A DNA stretch of 26,557 nt from JBGFRR01 sp041695045 (GTDB lineage: Bacteria; Bacteroidota; Ignavibacteria; UBA10030), in assembly GCA_041695045.1 (NCBI GenBank), contig JBGFRR010000141.1, forward strand, positions 1 through 26,557, given 5' to 3'. The position numbers and the translations under genes were made by a program. Shown piece after piece: positions 14,679 to 20,977 of the stretch (the first letter of the stretch is position 1; the number at the start of each line of letters is the position of its first letter). The notes below the pieces were generated by a model. It did no database searches. It saw only the letters and a list, made by a program, of their open reading frames with translations, and was not told where the DNA came from.

Positions 14679-14833
14679 ACGCCCCCGCAGGGCATCCCGG
14701 TTCCATCCGAAAATAGTGTACATTAGCCATAAAAACGATATTGCCGCGAACCCTCATGGCATCAATCTTGTTGAAAATATTGTAGAGTTTTTCTACCCAC
14801 CAAAGCCCCAAAAGGCTGGAGGAGGATGCTACT

Positions 14834-15814
14834 ATGAAACGATTGACCAATGTTCTCCCTATCTCCATCGTCTCGAGTTTACTCCTTGTATTGTTAGCGG
14901 GATGCTACACGCAGCTCGCCACCACACGGGATGAGGAGCGCCCCCGTCGTTATTACACCTACGGCGACGATCGTGTTGAGCAAGAGGACACGATCGCGAC
15001 CGAGGAACGCGGCTACCGCGACGACTACGATCCGTACTACGATTCGTGGAGGACACGATCACACTTCATGTTCCGCTTCTACTATCCCGCTGTGTACTCC
15101 TATTGGGCGTATGACCCGTGGTTCACCGATTGCTTCTACTTCTACGATCCGTGGATTTGCGGAACACCGTTCATCGGGTATCCGTACTGGTATTCCTACC
15201 GCTACCGTCCGTTCTATTCAGGGTATTACTCGCCGTATAGATTCTATCGCAACCCGTACTACTGGGGTGAGGTGGTCTATGTTCCGGGCAGCGGAGTGGC
15301 CTCGCGCACGCGCAACTCCGGCGTACGACGGACCGGGGAAGATGGCGGAGCGGTGCGGGATGGGTCGGGTCGATACACGAGTGGAAGTTCCGGTTCGTTT
15401 GGGATGCCTGCAAGCAGAACGAGCGGTGGATCGCGCGGTGAGGTAAGCGGCCGTTCGGCGACGCGAACGCGTTCGGGCGAGCAAAGCGGCTACGATCGAG
15501 GCAGTCGCGGCGGTGAAGTGAGCGGCAGAACACGCGGCACCTCCTCCCACCGCGGATCGTACACACCCCCTGCATCCCGTTCGGGCGAGAGCGGACGTTC
15601 GTCAAGTCCGGCACCGAGCAGAAGAGGGAGCGGAGGTGGAGAGAGCCGCGGTTCGGGTTCGACACGTAGTCGCGACAACTCCATGCCTGCGTCGTCATAT
15701 ACGCCGCCGGCACAACCATCGCCTTCGTCGGCTCCAGCAGTAAGTGCCCCATCGAGTGGGAGTGGAAGTGGGGGAAGCCGGAGTAGCGGCGCCACACGCT
15801 CACGCGATCATTAG
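14834..15814 (+). CDS. Tyr-rich lipoprotein with low-complexity Ser/Gly/Arg tail
   Basis: A 326-aa product with a type II signal peptide: basic start, hydrophobic run, and lipobox LLAG-C at residues 20-23, so it is membrane-anchored. Residues ~60-150 are extraordinarily rich in Tyr, Trp, Phe and Pro (for example RFYYPAVYSYWAYDPWF and WYSYRYRPFYSGYYSPYRFY). From about 160 onward the chain is Ser/Gly/Arg/Thr rich with recurring SGRS, RSGE and RTRG motifs, probably disordered. I do not recognise the family. ATG 14834 follows GGAGGAGG (14818-14825). Possible roles such as surface adhesion or polymer binding are speculation from composition only. Confidence 0.8.
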   Translation: MKRLTNVLPISIVSSLLLVLLAGCYTQLATTRDEERPRRYYTYGDDRVEQEDTIATEERGYRDDYDPYYDSWRTRSHFMFRFYYPAVYSYWAYDPWFTDCFYFYDPWICGTPFIGYPYWYSYRYRPFYSGYYSPYRFYRNPYYWGEVVYVPGSGVASRTRNSGVRRTGEDGGAVRDGSGRYTSGSSGSFGMPASRTSGGSRGEVSGRSATRTRSGEQSGYDRGSRGGEVSGRTRGTSSHRGSYTPPASRSGESGRSSSPAPSRRGSGGGESRGSGSTRSRDNSMPASSYTPPAQPSPSSAPAVSAPSSGSGSGGSRSSGATRSRDH

Positions 15815-15874
15815 GCTGACTCTCGATAGAACATTCACAGTATTCCAGGTACAAGTCAGGTATTCGGTGAAGCG

Positions 15875-17353
15875 ATGAACATGATACGGCAGCTTATTAC
15901 TCTTACAATCATGATGTTAGGCGTAGCGTCGATTGCCTCGGCACAGTTTGCGGAGGATGCGCTCCGGTTTTCTCTGTTCAACATTGCCGTCGGTGCGCGC
16001 ACGCAGGGAATGGGGAATGCCTCCATCGGCCTGGCGGATGACTACTCGGCACTTTTTTCAAATCCTGCCGGACTGGCCGCTCTTCGCGACTACGAGTTCT
16101 CTCTCGGTCTGAATCATCTCAGTTACAATAACGACGTTTCATTCCTCGGTGCGAACACGAGTTCCACACTCACGTCGCTCAACCTGAATAACGTCGGCCT
16201 CGTGTATCCCGTGCCAACCACACGCGGCAGTCTAACGTTTGCGTTAGGAGTTGGCCGGATTGCAAACTACTCAACGACCGCTGCATTCGACGGCTTTAAC
16301 GCACGCAGTTCCATTGTGGAAGCGTTGACGCCCTACACCAACGTGCGCAATCTCTCTTCCAGCGAGCGCTCGCGATTGCTCGAAGACAATATTCCCTTTC
16401 AAGTATTCCTTGCGGACACGGTTGGCGGATTCCTGTTCCCCGTTGTGTTTGACAGCGTGCAGCAGGCCAGCAAAGTACGTGAAGGGGGCGGTATCAACAG
16501 CTGGTCGCTCGGCGGGGCCATCGATATTGCGCGGAATCTCTCCGCCGGCGGAACGATCAGTATCCTTTCCGGTTCATACCGGTATGATCGGGAATTCTCC
16601 GAGGTCGATACGCGCAACGTCTATCGCTACGACAACCGCTTCGATGCGTTCCATCGGTTCGACTACTACAGCACGATCAACAGCGACATCACCGGTATTC
16701 ACGCTCTGTTCGGCATCATGTATCGTTCGCCGGGACGTTTTCGCATCGGCGCAACCATCCGGACGCCAACGTACTACGAAATTAGTGAGCGCTTCAGCGA
16801 TGAAGGCAGAAGCGAGTTCGACCCGAACGCTCAGGGTGTCGTCGACCGCTTCAACAAGACCGTCTCCAGCACAACGAAGTATGAGATTCGCACGCCTCCC
16901 GTTATGAGTGCCGGTGCGTCGGTTCAGGTGAGCGACTGGCTTGTGTTTGCTGGCGATGCAGAGTACACTGATTGGACGCAGCTGGAGTTCACGAACAACA
17001 ATCCCGACCTGATTGCCGAGAACCGTGTGATCCAGCGTGTGTTCCGACCGACCACCAACCTGCGCGGCGGTGCCGAGGCGACCTTGTGGAATCTTGGACT
17101 CCAATTACGCGGCGGTATTGTGGTGAATCCGTCTCCTTACAAAGATGATCCCCCCGAGTTCGACCAGGTTTACTACACCGGCGGCGTTGGATTCAAGGTC
17201 GACCAAAATGTATTCCTGAACGCTGCATTCGCCTACGGCAAGTGGACGACGTTCCGCGACAATTACTACGTGCAAGGACTCCCGCAGGCCTCACGAACGC
17301 GTGAAGGCGTCAACAGCGGCACAATGAACGTGACGTTGTCGTATCGGTTTTGA
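15875..17353 (+). CDS. OmpP1/FadL-like outer-membrane transport protein
   Basis: A 492-aa exported barrel. Signal peptide residues 1-23 (ends ASIASAQ). The N-terminal signature AVGARTQGMGNASIGLADDYSALFSNPAGLA is the PorV/FadL-type opening (GARxxGMGxA…NPAGLA), followed by many amphipathic strands and a final LSYRF with terminal Phe. FadL-like proteins admit hydrophobic compounds; PorV-like relatives serve as T9SS shuttle proteins, which is relevant since a T9SS cargo lies at 19.3 kb. At 492 aa it is somewhat longer than FadL. Starts at ATG 15875 and 15881 are both possible; no strong ribosome-binding site was seen. Confidence 0.8.
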   Translation: MNMIRQLITLTIMMLGVASIASAQFAEDALRFSLFNIAVGARTQGMGNASIGLADDYSALFSNPAGLAALRDYEFSLGLNHLSYNNDVSFLGANTSSTLTSLNLNNVGLVYPVPTTRGSLTFALGVGRIANYSTTAAFDGFNARSSIVEALTPYTNVRNLSSSERSRLLEDNIPFQVFLADTVGGFLFPVVFDSVQQASKVREGGGINSWSLGGAIDIARNLSAGGTISILSGSYRYDREFSEVDTRNVYRYDNRFDAFHRFDYYSTINSDITGIHALFGIMYRSPGRFRIGATIRTPTYYEISERFSDEGRSEFDPNAQGVVDRFNKTVSSTTKYEIRTPPVMSAGASVQVSDWLVFAGDAEYTDWTQLEFTNNNPDLIAENRVIQRVFRPTTNLRGGAEATLWNLGLQLRGGIVVNPSPYKDDPPEFDQVYYTGGVGFKVDQNVFLNAAFAYGKWTTFRDNYYVQGLPQASRTREGVNSGTMNVTLSYRF

Positions 17354-17383
17354 GACGAGCGGTCTTGTCGTTCGAAGATACGT

Positions 17384-17452
17384 CGCAGAGTGCAGAGAGG
17401 TTGTGGAGTAGACGATGAGGTGATTCCCGACTCTGCGATCTCGCAAACCTCT
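17384..17452. repeat. Interleaved inverted repeats upstream of the 17509 gene
   Basis: CGCAGAGT (17384-17391) pairs with ACTCTGCG (17430-17437), and AGAGGTTG (17396-17403) pairs, with one bulge, with CAAACCTCT (17444-17452). The order A-B-A'-B' would allow a pseudoknot or alternative hairpins in the leader of the downstream gene. Arms are short, so chance is possible. Confidence 0.3.
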
Positions 17453-17508
17453 TGGGGGCACAAACGATCATCTCACGAACACAAAGCACCTATGAGCGGA
17501 GGTTTGCC

Positions 17509-18204
17509 ATGCGTGCACTCTTCGTTTGGTGCTGTTTCCTGCTGACCACCAGTGTCCTGCCCGCACAGCTCACACGGTGCCTCAACATTACCCCTCAGAT
17601 TCGCGGACTCTCGGCAGTCTCGCTGAAGCCGATGAATGCATTGGAGAGCGCTCGTTCGATGAAGCGTTCTCCCTATCAGCCCGGGTTCAGCGTCAGCGGT
17701 CTTACCTTCGGCGGAGAAACACGCACCGTGCCCGGTATCGGTGTGAGTTATGTGCCGCAGGAGAAGACAGCGGACAAACTCGTGGTGAGTGGTGGCTTAC
17801 TGTGGAGTTTCGGAGGCAAGAACGTCATGCTCGACCCTCGCTTTGCTCGTGTCCGGCGCCCGCAAGCATCGTACTCGCAGAATGTTCTTGGCACTTCTAC
17901 CGCAAGCGTCGGGCTTGGGTATGTAGGCGCGGAGTATCGGTACTACTTCTTGCAAGGGGATATCCAGCCGTACGTCGGACTTGGTGCGCGAGCGCTTGGA
18001 AGCCTCTATGGCAGCAGATGGGGCGTTGGTGCTGTGCCGCACGGGATAGCGGGGCTTAACGTACAGATCTCGTCGATCTTCAACGGCTTCGCGGAGGTCC
18101 AACACTTGCCGGGGATCGGACTTGGGGTCGGCGGATTTGATTCGTTCCGAGGGATGACAACAGTTGCATTCGGGTTTACGTTTGCGCCATACTTCACTCG
18201 CTGA
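17509..18204 (+). CDS. Predicted outer-membrane beta-barrel protein, function unknown
   Basis: A 231-aa product with a signal peptide (MRALFVWCCFLLTTSVLPAQ). Strand-like stretches follow: GFSVSGLTFGGE, GIGVSYVPQ, LVVSGGLLWSFGG, ASVGLGYVGAEYRYYFLQG, QPYVGLGARALG, VPHGIAGLNVQ, ending TTVAFGFTFAPYF with aromatic residues near the end as in outer-membrane barrels. ATG 17509 was chosen because GCGGAGGT lies just upstream and the signal peptide starts there; a TTG at 17452 in the same frame only adds an unconserved tail. I do not recognise a named family. Confidence 0.75.
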   Translation: MRALFVWCCFLLTTSVLPAQLTRCLNITPQIRGLSAVSLKPMNALESARSMKRSPYQPGFSVSGLTFGGETRTVPGIGVSYVPQEKTADKLVVSGGLLWSFGGKNVMLDPRFARVRRPQASYSQNVLGTSTASVGLGYVGAEYRYYFLQGDIQPYVGLGARALGSLYGSRWGVGAVPHGIAGLNVQISSIFNGFAEVQHLPGIGLGVGGFDSFRGMTTVAFGFTFAPYFTR

Positions 18205-18226
18205 TGAGAGACAGAAGGGAAGGGAA

Positions 18227-18307
18227 ATGAAACAGCTTTTTGTTGGGACCATTGTGAGTTTGTTGAAGTTGTTGTATGTTGACCTGGCTGGTCGACCTAC
18301 ATTTTGA
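18227..18307 (+). pseudogene. Signal-peptide-like 26-codon ORF, probably the 5' end of a broken gene
   Basis: ATG 18227 follows a purine-rich ribosome-binding region (GGGAAGGGAA) and encodes MKQLFVGTIVSLLKLLYVDL then a few residues and TGA at 18305-18307. A basic residue followed by a hydrophobic run is how exported proteins start, but nothing of substance follows in frame. It lies at the head of a stretch (18205-18621) with no intact gene, before a peptidase gene that lacks its own proper start. I read it as a decayed gene start; a genuine small membrane peptide is the alternative. Confidence 0.4.
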
Positions 18308-18363
18308 TACAGCCGTTCTGTAATTGACTTCCTTCTATCGGTTCAGTTTCCTCCTTCCTCAAT

Positions 18364-18621
18364 TTGTTATTTTCCAACACTCTTGTTTTCCAGGTCGTGG
18401 TAAAAGACTCGGCTGCAGTTGTTCCGCCAGCCGATACAACGGGACGAGAAGGGGCGAACATGTTGTCTCAACGGCATGTGCATTCGCTCAGTAAAGCCGC
18501 AGCATGGTTGAGCTTACCCGAAGGCGGTCAAATTGTCGTGACCATCGTTGGTGGAGCGGGCGCTGCAGTACATGACCTCGTACTGCCGCACCGATTTCGC
18601 TGACGATTATTCAGAACGCCA
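18364..18621 (+). pseudogene. Degenerate coding stretch before the C39-like peptidase
   Basis: The frame from 18364 (QVVVKDSAAVVPPADTTGRE … LPEGGQIVVTIVGG) stops with TGA at 18601-18603, yet the same frame reopens and becomes the peptidase gene. Between about 18576 and 18672 a different frame reads smoothly (ISLTIIQNANANHGFTWVSP, then MFSPGT), as if two compensating indels had occurred. No start in the interval has a ribosome-binding site. This looks like a once longer gene damaged by indels, or sequence errors in the assembly. Confidence 0.4.
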
Positions 18622-19269
18622 ATGCGAATCACGGCTTTACATGGGTCTCTCCGATGTTTTCGCCCGGGACCGTGTGATATCGGTTTGATTTGGTACTGGC
18701 GTGGAATGACGGGAAGTGAGTGGGGCTCGCAGACGACGCAATACAAACGGTTGGACAGAGATGGCAACGTGGTACAACCGGAGCGGCAACACACCATTGG
18801 CGAGAAAGGGTGTGCACTGACGGCGATGGCGATGGTGCTGAAAGCGTTGGGCGAGGATTACGATCCATTGACGCTCAATGAACGCATGACAAACGAAGGA
18901 CGGTTTGCGAAAAATCAGGAGGGGAATTGGGATGGAAGGGTTTACTGGAACGCTGTAAACAGGTATTCTTCAGGCAAGCTACAAGGGCAAGAGCCTGCTC
19001 GATTAGGATCCGATGAGAATTGGACAAAGAAGATTCCCATCGGCCTTTCAACCATCGATGAGGAACTCCAGAACGGGAGCTTTGTGATTGTTCAAGTTGC
19101 CAATCGCGATCCACGGAATCCGAGCAGTGTAAGGAATCATTGGGTATTGATAACAGGGAAGAAAGATGGGAAATATCAGATTCTTGACCCCGGCTGTTAT
19201 GCTGACCGCACAACGTTAGATAGTTATGAGAACAGCATCTATCGAGCAATCATCTGTCGGAGGAAATAA
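18622..19269 (+). CDS. C39-like cysteine peptidase domain protein, possibly 5'-truncated
   Basis: Peptidase_C39_2-like papain-fold domain. The catalytic Cys lies in TIGEKGCALTAMAMVLKALG, followed by YDPLTLNERM, and the His and Asp lie in NHWVLITGKKDGKYQILDPG. Normally such domains begin shortly before the Cys with a Gln-rich motif; here QTTQYKR plays that part. The start is uncertain: ATG 18622 has no ribosome-binding site and begins with non-domain sequence; ATG 18706 (MTGSEWGSQ) is an alternative. No signal peptide in either case, although its neighbours are exported, which supports loss of the true 5' end. The T9SS gene follows after 2 nt. Confidence 0.65.
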   Translation: MRITALHGSLRCFRPGPCDIGLIWYWRGMTGSEWGSQTTQYKRLDRDGNVVQPERQHTIGEKGCALTAMAMVLKALGEDYDPLTLNERMTNEGRFAKNQEGNWDGRVYWNAVNRYSSGKLQGQEPARLGSDENWTKKIPIGLSTIDEELQNGSFVIVQVANRDPRNPSSVRNHWVLITGKKDGKYQILDPGCYADRTTLDSYENSIYRAIICRRK

Positions 19270-19271
19270 AT

Positions 19272-20093
19272 ATGCCACAAAGAATTTGCTACTTGGCTAT
19301 CCTTGTGGGGATCATTCTTCCAATCGAGGTCGCTCGAGGCCAAGAGGGATCAATAAACTTCGGCGCAAATGGCTACTTGAGGATGTTGATCCAAGATCCC
19401 ATTGGTCGACGAACAGAGTACGATCCTGTGAGTCGCACATATTTTAGTGAGATTCTGGGTTCAGAAATTGGTTCTGCCGGTATTGACATCCACACTGACG
19501 ATGGTCCCGAGGATGATCCGCATGAGAAAGATCCCATTGAAACGGGGATTGGCGATGCTGCGAATGGTGTATATACAGTTATAATCTTCGGGACCAAACT
19601 TGCAACCTACTACGTCAACATTATGGCAGAGCATATCACCACGCCTGTTACCAACGTCGCCCTTGGCGGCATCATAGACTCTGGCCACGTTGTCACGTAC
19701 CGGTTTATCTACGACTACGAGAATCGGGAGAATACTGTGATGCGCAAGGTGGTGGAGCCGAACACGTTACTGCAGAGTCTTGCGGCGCTTTACAAGCCCG
19801 CAAGTGTGCGTCTGCATCAGAACTATCCGAATCCCTTTTCCGCCGGAGGCGGATCCGCCTTTGGCGGAAACCCCATCACGGTCATTCCTTTCACCCTGCC
19901 ACAAGCCGGTTTTGTGTCTCTCAAGGTATTCGACATCCTTGGTCGTGAACTCTCCACGCTCGTCAACGAGCATCGTCCTGCCGGTTCACACCATGCATTC
20001 TTTGATGCTTCGACATTGCCAAGCGGTGTGTATTTCTACAAACTGCACGCCACAGGCACTGTAGCAATCCAGAAGATGATCTTGGCAAGGTAG
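19272..20093 (+). CDS. Secreted protein with type IX secretion C-terminal sorting domain
   Basis: A 273-aa product with an N-terminal signal peptide (MPQRICYLAILVGIILPIEV…GQ). The middle region of about 150 residues is unknown. From residue 181 a T9SS type A sorting domain is obvious: LHQNYPNPF, FTLPQAGFVSLKVFDILGRE, LSTLVNEHRPAGSHHAFFDA, LPSGVYFYKLHATG, IQKMILAR. This domain directs export across the outer membrane and cell-surface attachment. Odd point: residues 190-199 (SAGGGSAFGG) are a palindromic-repeat insertion; without them the text reads NYPNPFNPITVIPFTLP, the family consensus. ATG 19272 follows GGAGGAAATAAAT. It may be co-transcribed with the peptidase gene upstream. Confidence 0.9.
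   Translation: MPQRICYLAILVGIILPIEVARGQEGSINFGANGYLRMLIQDPIGRRTEYDPVSRTYFSEILGSEIGSAGIDIHTDDGPEDDPHEKDPIETGIGDAANGVYTVIIFGTKLATYYVNIMAEHITTPVTNVALGGIIDSGHVVTYRFIYDYENRENTVMRKVVEPNTLLQSLAALYKPASVRLHQNYPNPFSAGGGSAFGGNPITVIPFTLPQAGFVSLKVFDILGRELSTLVNEHRPAGSHHAFFDASTLPSGVYFYKLHATGTVAIQKMILAR
19839..19868. repeat. Double palindromic repeat inserted in frame in the T9SS sorting domain
   Basis: Two adjacent 15-nt hairpin units, TCCGCCGGAGGCGGA (19839-19853) and TCCGCCTTTGGCGGA (19854-19868), with the 12-nt perfect palindrome GGCGGATCCGCC across their junction. The 30 nt equal exactly 10 codons. The second unit is the same as the one in the khpA leader (671-685) except for a loop base. Confidence 0.85.
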
Positions 20094-20107
20094 GTTGGCA
20101 AGGTAGG
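20082..20107. repeat. 13-bp exact tandem duplication at the stop codon of the T9SS gene
   Basis: TTGGCAAGGTAGG occurs at 20082-20094 and again at 20095-20107. The first copy contains the TAG stop (20091-20093). Most simply a slippage duplication; no function is suggested. Confidence 0.8.
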
Positions 20108-20120
20108 CTTACACACCATC

Positions 20121-20149
20121 TTGACTTGTTCCCGCCCCCTTTGTACATT
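20121..20149 (+). promoter_or_regulatory. Putative promoter TTGACT-17-TACATT for the gene at 20173
   Basis: TTGACT at 20121-20126 is near the sigma70 -35 consensus, and TACATT at 20144-20149 follows after exactly 17 nt. Transcription would start near 20156, leaving a leader of about 17 nt with GCGAGG as ribosome-binding site. The downstream GTAGCG matches that of the promoter at 20910. Confidence 0.65.
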
Positions 20150-20172
20150 CGTAGCGAGGTGTGAACCCTACC

Positions 20173-20850
20173 ATGCGTCGCTCGATGCTCATCCTGTGTT
20201 TGATTCTTCTCTTCTTCTCCCTGCCACTTCATGCGCAAACGCATTCCCTCATCGGCGGGACGCTCATGGACGCCGAAACCATGATGCCCATCAGCGATGC
20301 CCATATTCTCGTCAATAACGAGCGCGTCATCGGCATTACGGATAACGGAGGATACTTCGAACTGCGCCTCGCCGAAGGTGTGTACTTGCTCGAGTTCCGT
20401 CACGTCGCCTACCAATCCCGGTTCTATCCCCTGCGCGTCGAAAACCGGCAGGGCCAGATGCTGCTCATCGAGCTCCGGCCGCGCCTGATTGCTCTGCCAG
20501 AAGTAACCGTATTGGAGCGGATCGACCGGCTGCAGCTACTCGACGAGCGCAACACCTACCTCGTTCTCAATCAGGAAGAGATTCGCCGCACGATGTCCTC
20601 TAATATGCGCGAAGTTCTCGTGAAGCTCGCGCCCGCTGCCGGCGTGAGCACATCGACGCCCGGCTTCGGTCCGAACGCACTCCCGCCCGTCCTCTACATC
20701 AACGGCATCAGAACAGAGTCATTCGTCCTCGACCTTCTCGACCCACAGTCCATCGAGCGCGTGCTTATCTGGCGCACCAGCAGTGCCCCCGCGACCTTCC
20801 GCTCTCCTCGCTCGCGCTTTGTGATCGATGTTCGTACGAGGCAGGAATAG
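20173..20850 (+). CDS. Secreted carboxypeptidase-regulatory/TonB-plug-like protein without a barrel (copy 2)
   Basis: A 225-aa protein from ATG 20173. The signal peptide is MRRSMLILCLILLFFSLPLH followed by AQ. A CarboxypepD_reg-like domain follows (IGGTLMDAETMMPISDAHIL, GYFELRLAEGVYLLEFRHVA, ending LPEVTVLE), then a short plug-like region (REVLVKLAPAAGVS, LPPVLYINGIRTESFVLDLL, SIERVLIWR). No barrel follows. It shares layout and phrases with the protein at 12172 (VEFRHLSYKTKF versus LEFRHVAYQSRF). ATG 20173 was preferred to GTG 20161, which would abut the ribosome-binding site. The role is unknown; these may assist or regulate surface complexes. Confidence 0.75.
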   Translation: MRRSMLILCLILLFFSLPLHAQTHSLIGGTLMDAETMMPISDAHILVNNERVIGITDNGGYFELRLAEGVYLLEFRHVAYQSRFYPLRVENRQGQMLLIELRPRLIALPEVTVLERIDRLQLLDERNTYLVLNQEEIRRTMSSNMREVLVKLAPAAGVSTSTPGFGPNALPPVLYINGIRTESFVLDLLDPQSIERVLIWRTSSAPATFRSPRSRFVIDVRTRQE

Positions 20851-20909
20851 GTTCATACCGAAGAACGCATGTCAGGGCATACACGCGTTCACAGCCAATA
20901 CCGAGCCTG

Positions 20910-20938
20910 TTGCACTCCCCCAGAGATTTTGATACATT
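20910..20938 (+). promoter_or_regulatory. Putative promoter TTGCAC-17-TACATT for the penicillin acylase operon
   Basis: TTGCAC at 20910-20915 and TACATT at 20933-20938, spaced 17 nt, followed by GGTAGCG. Predicted start near 20945, about 33 nt before ATG 20978. It shares the -10 hexamer and spacing with the promoters at 3238 and 20121. Confidence 0.65.
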
Positions 20939-20977
20939 GGTAGCGTCTCTCCAACCATTCCACACCACAGACACTTC

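Noticed and set aside
14719..14724. TACATT upstream of the lipoprotein gene as a full promoter
   Set aside because: No TTG-containing -35 is present at 16-18 nt and the distance to the gene is over 100 nt; kept only as an isolated -10-like element.
15490..15795. A Pro/Leu-rich 101-codon minus-strand frame
   Set aside because: Complement of the Ser/Gly/Arg-rich lipoprotein tail; its low complexity comes from the repeats on the other strand.
18279..18303. TTGACC … TACATT as another promoter of the recurring type
   Set aside because: The spacing is only 13 nt, unlike the constant 17 nt of the other three, and no intact gene starts close by.
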